From: Limnohabitans sp. Rim8
GTDB lineage: Bacteria; Pseudomonadota; Gammaproteobacteria; Burkholderiales; Burkholderiaceae_C
Direction: 5' to 3'
NCBI GenBank assembly: GCA_945901045.1
Contig: CAMDKK010000005.1
Span: forward strand, 45,978 to 109,977
DNA: 64,000 nucleotides
Shown: one piece after another, positions 35,488 to 44,306 of the stretch
How positions within the stretch are numbered: the first letter of the stretch is position 1
Layout of the letters: each line of letters opens with the position of its first letter
The notes under the pieces: generated by a model
Databases searched by the model: none
What the model was told of the DNA's origin: nothing
The model's input: the letters and a program-made list of their open reading frames with translations, nothing else
Translations under genes and position numbers: made by a program

Positions 35488-36684
35488 ATGAACCCCAGAA
35501 GCTCCGACTCCTCCGCCTTGAAACGCTTCAAAGTATTGGACCTGACCCGTGCCCGATCTGGCCCGACCTGCGTGCGCACTTTGGCCGATTTTGGTGCAGA
35601 GGTTATTCGCATTGAATCGCCCGCAGGCTTGGACCCCAACGAAGGCGCTATGGGCGATCGAGAAACCTTTGACATGCTGAATTTGCATCGGAATAAACGT
35701 TCGATCACCCTGAATCTCAAAGAGCCCGAAGCCCGAGAGATTTTTTACAAACTGGCCGCACAAGCCGATGTGGTGGTCGAGAATTACCGACCGGATGTGA
35801 AGTTCCGTTTAGGCATCGACTACGACACCTTGGCCGCCATCAATCCACGTATTGTCTTGGCCAGCATTTCAGGTTTTGGCGAAGATGGACCCTACCGCAA
35901 ACGACCCGGCTTTGACCAGATCGCGCAAGGCATGGGGGGGATGATGTCTGTCACCGGACTGCCCGGTCAGGGGCCGGTTCGTGCAGGCATTGCGATTTCT
36001 GATTCGGGTACTGGCATGTATGCCGCTATAGGTATTTTGATTGCGCTGCTGGAACGCGAAACCTCTGGCCGCGGACAATGGGTGCAGGCGAACCTTTTGC
36101 AATCCATGATCAGTCTGTGCGACTTTCAAGCGGCCCGGTATTTGATCGATGGCGACATTCCAGCGGCAACCGGCAACGACCACCCTTTCTCCACGCCCAT
36201 GGGCACCTTCCAGTCCAGCAATGGCCATTTCAACATTGGCGCTTCGGGCACCAAACAATACAGGTCGTTGTGTGAAGTGCTGAACCGACTGGATTTGCGT
36301 GACGAACCGCGTTATCAACAAAATCCGGGTCGACTCCAAGACCGTGCATTTTTGAACGCCGAGCTGAACCAAGGCTTTGCCACCAACACCACCGAACACT
36401 GGGTGCAACTCCTGAACGATGCGGGAGTGCCCTGCGGTCCCATCTACAACATGCAACAAGTCTTTGATGACCCCCAGGTGCAACACCTGCATGCAGCAGT
36501 GGATTTGCAACACCCGCGCCGAGGCGACATTCGCGTGGTGGCACAGCCCTTTAAACTGTCCCGCACGCCAAGTTCTGTCAAATTTACACAGCGGGATTTG
36601 GGTGAAGACAACGACGATATTCTGGGTGAATTGGGTTACTCCTCTGACACCATTGCGCAATTCAAATTAAAGAAAGTGATCTGA
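35488..36684 (+). CDS. Family III CoA-transferase (CaiB/BaiF)
   Basis: The 398-residue protein has FKVLDLTRARSGPTCVRTLA, NRPDVKF-like VENYRPDVKFRLGIDY, ISGFGEDGPYRKRPGFDQIA and GMGGMMSVTG. The segment that usually reads VDVSLxD or VDVSLFE is WVQANLLQSMISLCDFQAAR, so the nearest acidic residue is the Asp of CDFQAAR; this fits a distinct subfamily. ATG 35488 follows AAGGAC and lies downstream of the operator; the longer frame from 35365 would span the promoter. It is first in the 35.5-40.5 kb operon. Confidence 0.92.
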   Translation: MNPRSSDSSALKRFKVLDLTRARSGPTCVRTLADFGAEVIRIESPAGLDPNEGAMGDRETFDMLNLHRNKRSITLNLKEPEAREIFYKLAAQADVVVENYRPDVKFRLGIDYDTLAAINPRIVLASISGFGEDGPYRKRPGFDQIAQGMGGMMSVTGLPGQGPVRAGIAISDSGTGMYAAIGILIALLERETSGRGQWVQANLLQSMISLCDFQAARYLIDGDIPAATGNDHPFSTPMGTFQSSNGHFNIGASGTKQYRSLCEVLNRLDLRDEPRYQQNPGRLQDRAFLNAELNQGFATNTTEHWVQLLNDAGVPCGPIYNMQQVFDDPQVQHLHAAVDLQHPRRGDIRVVAQPFKLSRTPSSVKFTQRDLGEDNDDILGELGYSSDTIAQFKLKKVI

Positions 36685-36686
36685 TC

Positions 36687-37487
36687 ATGAGCGAAGCACC
36701 TCAAACCCCAGGCCAACTGGACCACCACGTTGAAGGTCACGTCGGCTATGTGACCTTCAACAATCCCGCTAAATTCAATGCGGTGAACTATGACATGTGG
36801 TGTGCACTGCCCATCGCCATGCGGGCCCTGGCGGACAACCCGCAAGTGCGTTTGATCGTTTTGCAAGGTGCCGGCGAAAAGGCCTTTGTGTCTGGTGCCG
36901 ATATTTCGCAATTCAACACGCACCGCAATGGCGATGCCAGCACCCATTACAACGAAGCCACACAAGCAGGCTACGCGGCCGTGCTCGATTGCACCAAACC
37001 CACTTTGGCCAAAATCCGTGGCATTTGCATGGGAGGCGGCTTGGGACTGGCCATCAATTGCGATATGCGCATGGCCTCGGCGGACAGCAAGTTCCGCATG
37101 CCAGCAGGTCGATTGGGCCTAGGCTACGCTTTTGAAGGCATCAAACGCTTCACCGAAGTGGTGGGCACCGCCAACACCGCTGACTTGTTTTTCAGTGCAC
37201 GCATTTTTGGTGCAGATGAAGCCCTGCGCATCGGCTTGCTCAAACAAATGGCACCCGCCGAGGCATTTGAAGAGATCGTGAACGCCTATGTGCAAATGGT
37301 CTGCGAAAACGCACCTTTGACCTTGGCGGCCGCCAAACGAACCTTGCTTGAAATTCGCAAGAACCCGCACGAGCAGGATCTGGCTGGCGTTCAAGCCATG
37401 GTCGATGCCTGCTTCACCAGTGAAGATTACAAAGAAGGCCGCAAAGCCTTCGCTGAAAAACGTACCCCTCAATTCCAAGGTAAGTAG
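36687..37487 (+). CDS. Crotonase family protein lacking the hydratase Glu pair
   Basis: The 266-residue protein has VTFNNPAKFNAVNYDMWCAL, LQGAGEKAFVSGADISQF and IRGICMGGGLGLAINCDMRM. The positions of the two hydratase glutamates read GGLGLA and RMPAGRLGLG, so neither acid is present. Simple syn-hydration is therefore unlikely; isomerase, thioesterase or decarboxylase-type chemistry is possible. It begins two bases after the CoA-transferase stop. This differs from the competent-looking hydratase at 31700, so the two are not simple duplicates. Confidence 0.9.
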   Translation: MSEAPQTPGQLDHHVEGHVGYVTFNNPAKFNAVNYDMWCALPIAMRALADNPQVRLIVLQGAGEKAFVSGADISQFNTHRNGDASTHYNEATQAGYAAVLDCTKPTLAKIRGICMGGGLGLAINCDMRMASADSKFRMPAGRLGLGYAFEGIKRFTEVVGTANTADLFFSARIFGADEALRIGLLKQMAPAEAFEEIVNAYVQMVCENAPLTLAAAKRTLLEIRKNPHEQDLAGVQAMVDACFTSEDYKEGRKAFAEKRTPQFQGK

Positions 37488-37497
37488 GAGACTTCCA

Positions 37498-38460
37498 ATG
37501 CAATCACGTTCTTGGTGGTGGTTGGCTGCGGGACTTTTGACGGTCTGTGCTGCAATGGCGCAGCCTTTTCCGACCAAACCCATCAAATTTGTCGTTGGCT
37601 ACCCGCCCGGCGGTTCGGGTGACTTTGTGACCCGAACCCTTGGGGAAGCCATTGCCACCGAGCTGGGGCAAACGGCTGTGATCGACAATCGGCCGGGAGC
37701 CGCAGGCAACCTGGCCAGTGAGTTGGTCCATAAATCAGCGCCTGATGGTTACACCTTGTTGGTGGGCAGTAACCCCTACATCAACAAAGCACTCTATAAA
37801 AAACTGCCCTACGACATTGAGAAGGATTTTCAGCCCATCACCTTGCTCGGTAATGGGCCGATGGTCATTGCCGTCAACAGCAGCCTGCCCGTCAACAACA
37901 TCAAGGAGTTGATTGCCTATGCCAAAAAGAACCCCGACAAATTGAATTTTGGCTCCAGTGGCAATGGCTCTGCACCTCACTTGGCGGGCATTTTGTTCAA
38001 CAGTGTGACGGAGACAGACATGGTGCACATCCCCTTCAAAGGCGGCGCGCCTGCGGTGCAGTCCTTGATTGCCGGAGACACACAGGTGATTTTCGGAACA
38101 TCGCCGGTGGTGCTGCCGCAAGTGCGTGGCGGGCGCATTCGGGCCTTGGCCATCACGACACAAGAGCGTTCTGCGGCAATTCCCAACATCATGGGCATGA
38201 AAGAAGCAGGCTTGCCCGACTACAACATCAGTTTTTCATTCGGTCTTTACGCCCCCATGAAAACGCCACCCGAAGATGTGAAAAAGATTTTCGATGCTGC
38301 CGTGAAAGTACTTAAACGCCAGGACATCCGAGAAAAACTGGCCACACAGGGCATGGACCCTTTACCGAACAATTCGCCCAACGAATTTCGACTGCAAAAC
38401 CAACGTGATGCACCCCTGTGGAGTAAGCTGATTGAAGCTTCTGGCGCCAAGGTGGACTGA
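37498..38460 (+). CDS. Bug/TctC family periplasmic solute receptor
   Basis: The 320-residue protein has a short signal (WWWLAAGLLTVCAAMAQ) and Bug motifs IKFVVGYPPGGSGDFVTRTL, TAVIDNRPGAAGNLASELV, IPFKGGAPAVQSLIAGDTQV and a divergent IPNIMGMKEAGLPDY. ATG 37498 follows AGGAG and is preferred to the long upstream extension, which would overlap the crotonase gene. It stands between enzymes of the operon and probably captures the pathway's substrate. No TctA/TctB partner is encoded here. Confidence 0.92.
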   Translation: MQSRSWWWLAAGLLTVCAAMAQPFPTKPIKFVVGYPPGGSGDFVTRTLGEAIATELGQTAVIDNRPGAAGNLASELVHKSAPDGYTLLVGSNPYINKALYKKLPYDIEKDFQPITLLGNGPMVIAVNSSLPVNNIKELIAYAKKNPDKLNFGSSGNGSAPHLAGILFNSVTETDMVHIPFKGGAPAVQSLIAGDTQVIFGTSPVVLPQVRGGRIRALAITTQERSAAIPNIMGMKEAGLPDYNISFSFGLYAPMKTPPEDVKKIFDAAVKVLKRQDIREKLATQGMDPLPNNSPNEFRLQNQRDAPLWSKLIEASGAKVD

Positions 38461-38461
38461 C

Positions 38462-39439
38462 ATGCAAGCCTACACCATCAAAACAGTGCAAGACCAATCG
38501 GTGGTCGAACTTGTTGAACGCGACGAGCCCGCACTGGGGCCGACTCAGATGCGCATTCAGATGCACGCGGCCAGTTTGAACCGGGGTGAATTCATCGTCG
38601 GACATGGTTTGCACGGCAAGTCCGAAGTCCCCCAGCCTGTGGGCTTGGAGGGTGCCGGCAGGGTGCTTGAAATCGGCGCCGAAGTCAAACACTTTGTTGT
38701 AGGCCAGCGCGTCATGGGCCGATGCCCTGGCGCTTTCGCAGTCCGCACCGTCATGGATGAGCGCGAGGCCATGCCGATTCCTGAGATCCTCGATTGGAAC
38801 GAGGCCGCAGCCGTGCCTTTGACTTACCTCACTGCCTACGACGCCGTGCATGAGCAAGGCCAATTGAAGCAGGGTGAATGGCTTCTCATCAATGGTGTGA
38901 CCTCGGGCGTGGGGGTGGCGGCCTTGCAAATGGCCAAGGCCATCGGTGCCCATGTGATTGGCACCTCCGGGTCGACCGACAAACTGGCCAAACTCCAAGG
39001 CCAAGGCTTGAGCTTGTCACTGCACACACGGCAAGCTGACTTTCACGATGCCGTGATGCACGCCACCCAAGGCCAAGGTGTCCATCTGGCGGTCAATACC
39101 GTCGGCGGGTCGGTGTTTGCAGAAGATATCCGCTGTTTGGCATTTGAAGGTCGGCTGGCCATGGTGGGCTATGTGGATGGCGAGCTAAATACCCCCCTCG
39201 ACTTGCATGCCCTGCATGCCAAACGCTTGCGCTTGTTTGGTGTCTCCAACAAGTTGCGCAACGCTTCGCAAAAAGCCGCCTCCATTCCGGCCTTCATGAA
39301 AGACATTTGGCCTGCATTGAACCGCGGCGAAATCCGACCCTTCATTGATCAGGTCTTTCCTTTTTCACAATTAACCCAAGCCAAAGACAGCATGCAGGCT
39401 AACAACCATGTCGGCAAAGTTGTTTTGTCTATGCCGTGA
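38462..39439 (+). CDS. Zinc-independent MDR oxidoreductase (quinone reductase-like)
   Basis: The 325-residue medium-chain dehydrogenase/reductase has AASLNRGEFIVGHGLHG, GLEGAGRVLEIGAEVKHF, the cofactor motif LINGVTSGVGVAALQMAKAI and QVFPFSQLTQAKDSMQANNHVGKVV split at the C-terminus. It lacks the Cys/His zinc ligands, so it belongs with NADPH:quinone or enoyl reductases of the QOR type. ATG 38462 lies one base after the Bug stop. A role in reducing an enoyl or quinone intermediate is possible but not shown. Confidence 0.9.
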   Translation: MQAYTIKTVQDQSVVELVERDEPALGPTQMRIQMHAASLNRGEFIVGHGLHGKSEVPQPVGLEGAGRVLEIGAEVKHFVVGQRVMGRCPGAFAVRTVMDEREAMPIPEILDWNEAAAVPLTYLTAYDAVHEQGQLKQGEWLLINGVTSGVGVAALQMAKAIGAHVIGTSGSTDKLAKLQGQGLSLSLHTRQADFHDAVMHATQGQGVHLAVNTVGGSVFAEDIRCLAFEGRLAMVGYVDGELNTPLDLHALHAKRLRLFGVSNKLRNASQKAASIPAFMKDIWPALNRGEIRPFIDQVFPFSQLTQAKDSMQANNHVGKVVLSMP

Positions 39440-39468
39440 TAGTCAAGCCCTCACCTGAGTCGTGCACC

Positions 39469-40455
39469 ATGCCACACCGTCGATCCTGTATTCAATCTCT
39501 GGGTTGGGGCCTGACCGGCCTGTTTTTTTTCGGCCCCAATACAGGGGCTCAAACTGCAAGTCCCATCAAAATATTAGTGGGTTTCCCGCCCGGCGGGTCG
39601 GTGGACATCATTGCCCGCAGGCTGTCCCAAGACCTGCCTGTTCAAGGCCTTAAACCGCTGGTGGACAACAAACCCGGTGCGGGTGGTCGCATCGCACTCG
39701 AAGCACTGAAAAACAGCGCGGCCGATGGAAAGTCGTGGGCAGTCACGCCAGGCTCCCTGTTGGTGCTCTACCCCCATGTCTTCAAGGACATGGGCATGGA
39801 CGCTTTGAATGATTTTTTGCCTGTTGCTGCCGTGGGTTCTTCGGTCTATGCGCTTGCGGTAGGCCCTTTGGTGCCCTCATCGGTTAAAACCGTCTCCGAG
39901 TTCACGGCTTGGTGCAAAGCCAATCCGCAACAGGCCTCCTATGCTTCGTCGGGCAACGGTTCCAAATCCCATTTGGCAGGTGTGCAATTAGCCCGACATG
40001 CAGGTTTTCAATGGACACACATCGCCTACAAAGGTGGGGCGCCGGCCGTGGCCGATTTGATCGGTGGCCAAATTGCAGCCAACATCACCATTTTGTCGAA
40101 TGTCTTGCCGCACATTCAAAGTGGCAAACTCCGTGCTTTGGCCACCACCGGCGGCAAGCGTTCGGTTTACCTTCCGCAAGTGCCTACCTTCAAAGAGTCT
40201 GGGGTCCAAGACATAGAAGCTGTTGAGGTATTTGTGGTCCTTGTGCCTGGTAAAACTTCTGCGGCGATCATTTCCAAAATTGCCCAAGAGATCCAAGCTG
40301 CATTGGTCAGCACCGAATACAAAGAAGGCCTGAGTAAATCATTTCTTGAGCCCGCTGAGCTTGTGACGCCCGCGCTGCTGCAGCAGCAAATTCGCAGCGA
40401 ATTTGAGACCTGGCGAAAAATCATTGAAAGCACAGGATTCAAAGCCGACAGCTGA
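39469..40455 (+). CDS. Bug/TctC family periplasmic solute receptor
   Basis: The 328-residue receptor has a signal sequence with RRSCIQSLGWGLTGLFFFGP, then IKILVGFPPGGSVDIIARRL, PLVDNKPGAGGRIALEALKN, IAYKGGAPAVADLIGGQIAA and LPQVPTFKESGVQDI. ATG 39469 is chosen; a GTG at 39436 overlaps the upstream gene's end and would add 11 residues. It is the second Bug gene of this operon, which suggests either two substrates or receptors of different affinity. It is the last gene of the plus-strand GntR-linked operon. Confidence 0.9.
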   Translation: MPHRRSCIQSLGWGLTGLFFFGPNTGAQTASPIKILVGFPPGGSVDIIARRLSQDLPVQGLKPLVDNKPGAGGRIALEALKNSAADGKSWAVTPGSLLVLYPHVFKDMGMDALNDFLPVAAVGSSVYALAVGPLVPSSVKTVSEFTAWCKANPQQASYASSGNGSKSHLAGVQLARHAGFQWTHIAYKGGAPAVADLIGGQIAANITILSNVLPHIQSGKLRALATTGGKRSVYLPQVPTFKESGVQDIEAVEVFVVLVPGKTSAAIISKIAQEIQAALVSTEYKEGLSKSFLEPAELVTPALLQQQIRSEFETWRKIIESTGFKADS

Positions 40456-40476
40456 AGCCGTCTGAAAACGACATGC

Positions 40477-40797
40477 TCAAGGCTGCGTCGGCCGGTCGGG
40501 CAACAAACACACTTCTGCCACCTGCAGTTTGTTGTCTTTGGCGAAATTCATCACAAAATCCCAGGCCATGGGCTCATGGTCACGCAAATCACGGTTCACT
40601 ACCACACATTTAGTCCCGCCCATGGTGGTCGGAATACACCAAGGTGAATAACTCAAATGGCTGCCGGGGTGTGCGCCACCAGGGCGAAAGGGGCTCATCA
40701 CACCTGCCAATCTTTCAGCCCAGTCACTGGGACGAAAAGTCTTGCCGTCCAGGGTAATGCCCTGAATGAAGACTTCTTTGGAGGAGATGGGGACCAT
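40477..40797 (-). CDS. DUF3579 domain protein
   Basis: The 106-residue protein matches the DUF3579 pattern found beside argD in betaproteobacteria: MVPISSKEVFIQGITLDGKT, FRPSDWAERLAGVMSPFRPG and a C-terminal DHEPMAWDFVMNFAKDN. The function is unknown. It is divergent from argD across a 229-bp gap containing the palindrome tcttatataaga. The stable linkage to arginine synthesis hints at a related role, but that is inference. Confidence 0.9.
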   Translation of the reverse strand: MVPISSKEVFIQGITLDGKTFRPSDWAERLAGVMSPFRPGGAHPGSHLSYSPWCIPTTMGGTKCVVVNRDLRDHEPMAWDFVMNFAKDNKLQVAEVCLLPDRPTQP

Positions 40798-40868
40798 CGG
40801 GTAGAGGGGCTTTCAAAACAAAATACAGGCTCAGGGATCGCCTGATGCTGCATTGCACAATAATTGTA

Positions 40869-40880
40869 TCTTATATAAGA
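40869..40880. promoter_or_regulatory. Perfect palindrome tcttatataaga between DUF3579 and argD
   Basis: A 12-bp perfect palindrome with a TATATA core lies in the shared upstream region, 72 bp from the DUF3579 start and 147 bp from argD. It could be an operator or a pair of facing -10 boxes. No specific regulator can be named. Confidence 0.4.
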
Positions 40881-40987
40881 CTTCAAACCGGGTTGTCTGC
40901 CCGAATGAGACGGCGCGGTGTCCAAAAGGCTTGTGTCAAATCAATGTCCGCACGGCGCCCAATTGCCTCTAGAATCTCACTTCAGCA

Positions 40988-41011
40988 GCCCCGTTGGGGC
41001 CTATTTTTTTT
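40988..41011 (+). terminator. GC hairpin and T-run in the argD leader, possible attenuator
   Basis: gccccgttggggc (40988-41000) can form a five-pair GC stem with a three-base loop, followed by cta and eight T residues. This looks like an intrinsic terminator, but it lies immediately before the argD ribosome site GAGGAG (41012-41017) in the same direction. It may terminate a leader transcript or act as an attenuator. The stem is short, so its efficiency is uncertain. Confidence 0.45.
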
Positions 41012-41026
41012 GAGGAGTCCATTCGC

Positions 41027-42226
41027 ATGTCCCCTTTCATTGAAGCCGCCTCACCCCACACCATGAACACCTACGGGCGTCTGCCCATTGCGTTAAGTCA
41101 CGGTCAGGGTTGCCGAGTCTGGGACATCAATGGCAAAGAATACCTGGATGCCCTGGCTGGCATTGCAGTCAACACCTTGGGGCACAATCACCCCGAGTTT
41201 GCGTCTGCGCTGCAAGAGCAGATTGGCAAAATGATCCACAGCTGCAATTACTTCCACGTGCCGAACCAGGAAATTCTGGCCGCCAAGCTGGTCGAATTGT
41301 CGGGCATGACCAATGTGTTCTTTTGCAACTCGGGTCTGGAAGCCAACGAAGCGGCCATCAAACTGGCCCGTAAATTCGGCCACGACAAGGGCATCACCAA
41401 CCCGAAGATCGTGGTCTACGAAAAAGCCTTCCATGGCCGCAGTATCGCCACCCTCAGCGCTACCGCCAACGTGAAACTGCAGCAAGGCTTTGGCCCCATG
41501 CTCGAAGGCTTTTTGCGCGTACCGCTCAACGACATCGAAGCCTTGAAAAATGCCGCAGCCAACGACCCCGATGTCGTGGCCGTGTTCTTTGAGACCATCC
41601 AAGGCGAAGGCGGGATCAACCCCACGCGCGCCGACTATTTGCGCGACGTGCGTGCGCTGTGCGACCAACAAGACTGGCTGTTGATGATCGACGAAGTGCA
41701 ATGCGGGATTGGACGCACCGGCAAATGGTTTGCTCATCAGTGGGCCGGCATCCTGCCCGACGTCATGCCGCTGGCCAAAGGCCTGGGTTCTGGCGTGCCC
41801 ATTGGCGCGGTGGTGGCGGGCCCCAAAGCAGCCCACATCTTCCAGCCCGGCAACCACGGCACCACCTTTGGCGGCAACCCCTTGGCCATGCGGGCGGGCG
41901 TTGAAACCATCCGCATCATGGAAAAAGACGGTCTACTCGACAACGCTGCCCTGGTGGGCGCGCATTTTCATCTCAAACTGACCGAAGCTTTGAACGGTCT
42001 CGAAGGTATCAAGGAAATCCGTGGTCAAGGCCTGATGATTGGCATCGAATTCGACAAGCCCTGTGGCGTCTTGCTCAAACAGGCCGCCGAGGCGGGCCTC
42101 ATCATCAATGTGACCGCTGACACCGTGGTGCGCCTCTTGCCCCCACTGATCATGACCACCGCCGAGGCGGACGAGGTTCTGGGGATCCTGTTGCCACTGA
42201 TCAAGACTTTTTTAACAGCCTCATGA
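41027..42226 (+). CDS. argD: Acetylornithine aminotransferase
   Basis: The 399-residue class III aminotransferase has YLDALAGIAVNTLGHNHPEF, FFCNSGLEANEAAIKLARK, HGRSIATLSATAN, FETIQGEGGINP, LMIDEVQCGIGRTGKWFAHQ and the PLP-Lys segment PLAKGLGSGVPIGAVVAG. It makes N-acetylornithine from the semialdehyde with glutamate, in cytosolic arginine synthesis, and may also serve lysine synthesis. The start at 41027 has GAGGAG nine bases upstream. The stop overlaps the argF start (ATGA), so the two are co-translated. Confidence 0.96.
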   Translation: MSPFIEAASPHTMNTYGRLPIALSHGQGCRVWDINGKEYLDALAGIAVNTLGHNHPEFASALQEQIGKMIHSCNYFHVPNQEILAAKLVELSGMTNVFFCNSGLEANEAAIKLARKFGHDKGITNPKIVVYEKAFHGRSIATLSATANVKLQQGFGPMLEGFLRVPLNDIEALKNAAANDPDVVAVFFETIQGEGGINPTRADYLRDVRALCDQQDWLLMIDEVQCGIGRTGKWFAHQWAGILPDVMPLAKGLGSGVPIGAVVAGPKAAHIFQPGNHGTTFGGNPLAMRAGVETIRIMEKDGLLDNAALVGAHFHLKLTEALNGLEGIKEIRGQGLMIGIEFDKPCGVLLKQAAEAGLIINVTADTVVRLLPPLIMTTAEADEVLGILLPLIKTFLTAS

Positions 42227-43194
42227 TGAGCTCATTTCCCCCTGCGCCCGTGCGGCATTACCTGCAGTTTTCTGACCTGAGTGCTGATGAATACGCTCAC
42301 CTGTTTACGCGTGCGGCAGAGATCAAGCGCAAATTCAAGGCCTACGAAAAATACCACCCGCTGGCCGATCGCACCTTGGCCATGATTTTCGAAAAAGCCA
42401 GCACCCGCACTCGGGTGAGCTTTGAAGCGGGCATGTACCAGCTCGGTGGCTCGGTGGTGCATCTGACGACGGGTGACAGCCAGTTGGGCCGCGCCGAGCC
42501 CATTGAGGACAGCGCCCGGGTGATCAGTCGCATGACCGACTTGGTGATGATCCGCACCTATGGTCACGACAAAATCGAAAGCTTCGCATCGCACTCTCGC
42601 GTGCCTGTCATCAATGGCCTGACCAACGAGTTCCACCCCTGTCAAATCTTGGCCGACATCTTCACCTACATCGAGCACCGGGGTTCACCCGGCGCCGAAG
42701 GCAACGCCTTGGACTGTCTCAAGGGCAAAGTGGTGGCGTGGGTAGGCGACGGCAACAACATGGCCAATACCTGGTTGCAAGCAGCCGAGTTACTTGGCTT
42801 CACCTTGCATTTGAGCACGCCCAGTGGCTACGAAGTGGATCAATCCGTGGCCGGACTGCGCAGCAGTGCCAGCTACAAAATTTTCAAAGATCCACACGAG
42901 GCTTGCCGTGGCGCGAGCCTGGTCACCACCGACGTGTGGACCAGCATGGGCTACGAGGCCGAAAACGAAGCCCGCATGAAAGCCTTTGCGGACTGGTGTG
43001 TTGACGAAGACATGATGCGTGTGGCCCAGCCAGACGCTTTGTTCATGCACTGCCTGCCCGCCCACCGAGGCGAAGAGGTCAGCGCAGAGGTCATCGACGG
43101 CCCCCAATCGGTTGTCTGGGACGAGGCCGAGAACCGGATGCATGTGCAAAAAGCATTGATGGAGTTCTTGCTGCTGGGCCGAGTCCACGCCTGA
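42223..43194 (+). CDS. argF: Ornithine carbamoyltransferase
   Basis: The 323-residue enzyme has the carbamoyl-phosphate motif STRTRVSFEAGMYQLGG, the DSARVISRM segment, NEFHPCQILADI, WVGDGNNMANTW (ornithine domain start) and HCLPAHRGEEVS with the catalytic Cys. It forms citrulline in arginine synthesis. Length is normal for the family. ATG 42223 overlaps the argD stop; a second ATG is at 42226. The following 91 bp to ykgJ show no clear terminator. Confidence 0.97.
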   Translation: MMSSFPPAPVRHYLQFSDLSADEYAHLFTRAAEIKRKFKAYEKYHPLADRTLAMIFEKASTRTRVSFEAGMYQLGGSVVHLTTGDSQLGRAEPIEDSARVISRMTDLVMIRTYGHDKIESFASHSRVPVINGLTNEFHPCQILADIFTYIEHRGSPGAEGNALDCLKGKVVAWVGDGNNMANTWLQAAELLGFTLHLSTPSGYEVDQSVAGLRSSASYKIFKDPHEACRGASLVTTDVWTSMGYEAENEARMKAFADWCVDEDMMRVAQPDALFMHCLPAHRGEEVSAEVIDGPQSVVWDEAENRMHVQKALMEFLLLGRVHA

Positions 43195-43285
43195 ACTGTC
43201 TACCCCGACACACCAGCCTGAGCACCTAGCCAAATCCCCATTTCTCCCCGCACGGGATCCGGGGTCCATCTTTCACAACCACAGC

Positions 43286-43594
43286 ATGTCATCTTGTACC
43301 TCCTGCGGCGCTTGCTGCGCGAGCTTTCGGGTGGACTTCTCTGTCTTCGAATACGAAGAAGGCGGCGGAGCCGTCCCTGCGGGCTTGGCCTCGCCCCTCA
43401 CCGAGCACACCTGCCGGATGCGTGGCACTGACCACAACCCGCCTCGATGCGCAGCCCTGTCAGGGCGAATCGGCGAAAAAGCCACTTGCGGCATTTATGA
43501 GTGGCGTCCATCACCCTGTCGTGAATTTGAAGAAGGCAGTCTGGCCTGTGAGCGGGCACGGCGACGGCACGGCCTGCCTGCACTGAACGCCTGA
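43286..43594 (+). CDS. YkgJ family cysteine-cluster protein
   Basis: The 102-residue protein starts with the metal-binding signature SCTSCGACC (CxxCxxCC) and has further cysteines in HTCRMRG, PRCAALSG, ATCGIYEWRPSPCREFE, the usual YkgJ pattern. Such proteins probably bind zinc or an iron-sulfur cluster; the function is unclear. From residue 9 on, its gene sequence is repeated at 46766-47027 in a copy that lacks the N-terminal cysteine cluster. It lies between argF and the kyn operon. Confidence 0.93.
   Translation: MSSCTSCGACCASFRVDFSVFEYEEGGGAVPAGLASPLTEHTCRMRGTDHNPPRCAALSGRIGEKATCGIYEWRPSPCREFEEGSLACERARRRHGLPALNA
43310..43571 (+). repeat. 262-bp direct repeat, copy 1 (inside ykgJ)
   Basis: These 262 bases match 46766-47027 without gaps and with about ten mismatches counted by eye. 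Copy 1 is the body of the intact ykgJ gene. The two copies bracket kynB, kynU, kynA and an IS110 fragment. Confidence 0.9.
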
Positions 43595-43603
43595 ATTTCA
43601 CGG

Positions 43604-43623
43604 GTGTTGGAAATAACCGACAC
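43604..43623. promoter_or_regulatory. Inverted repeat upstream of kynB, candidate operator
   Basis: gtgttggaaataaccgacac has seven-base arms matching in six positions around a six-base centre. It ends 34 bp before kynB, where a kyn regulator would bind. In other bacteria kyn genes are controlled by the Lrp-type KynR, but no kynR gene is in the window, so the binder is unknown. Confidence 0.4.
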
Positions 43624-43657
43624 CACAGTTTTTTGGGCGGTGCTACCTTTGCACATC

Positions 43658-44284
43658 ATGAAAAAACTTTGGGACATATCCCCGACTGTTGACTCGCACA
43701 GCCCGGTGTTTCCGGGCGACACGCCTTACACCCAGCAATGGGCAGCCACGCTGTCGGACACCTGCCCGGTCAATGTCAGCGCCATCACCTTGTCGCCCCA
43801 TGTGGGCGCACACGCCGATGCGCCGCTGCACTACGACCCGCAAGGCGCACCGGTCGGCATGCTCGACTTGGCTCCGTTTCTGGGCCGCTGCCGCGTCATC
43901 CATGCGCTGGACGCCAGCCCGCTCATTACCCTCGCGCACTTGCAGCACGCGCTGGCCGATTTGCCCCCACGGGTGCTGGTACGCACTTACCGGCAGTTTC
44001 CGCTCATGCAGTTCGACACCCAGCTCACCGGCTTTGACCCAGCCACGGTGCAACACCTGGCCGACCTGGGTGTGCGCCTGATAGGCATCGACAGCGCCAG
44101 CATTGACCCAGCCGTCAGCAAGCAACTGCCCAGCCACCGGGTGATACGCCAGCGCGGCTTGCGCGTGCTGGAAAACCTGCTGCTCGATGAGGTGCCAGAA
44201 GGCGATTACGAGCTGATCGCCCTGCCCCTCAAACTCATGACCGCCGACGCCAGCCCGGTACGTGCGGTCTTGCGCGAACTTTGA
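43658..44284 (+). CDS. kynB: Kynurenine formamidase (arylformamidase)
   Basis: The 208-residue cyclase-family enzyme has LWDISPTVDSHSPVFPGDTP, the metal site SPHVGAHADAPLHYDPQG (HxxxHxD), RVLVRTYRQ and the HRVIRQRGLRVLENLLLDEV segment. It hydrolyses N-formylkynurenine to kynurenine and formate. ATG 43658 matches the family N-terminus. It is first of kynB-kynU-kynA, spaced 22 and 10 bp, which take tryptophan to anthranilate and alanine. Confidence 0.95.
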   Translation: MKKLWDISPTVDSHSPVFPGDTPYTQQWAATLSDTCPVNVSAITLSPHVGAHADAPLHYDPQGAPVGMLDLAPFLGRCRVIHALDASPLITLAHLQHALADLPPRVLVRTYRQFPLMQFDTQLTGFDPATVQHLADLGVRLIGIDSASIDPAVSKQLPSHRVIRQRGLRVLENLLLDEVPEGDYELIALPLKLMTADASPVRAVLREL

Positions 44285-44306
44285 ACACCGCTTGAAAGAC
44301 TCACCC

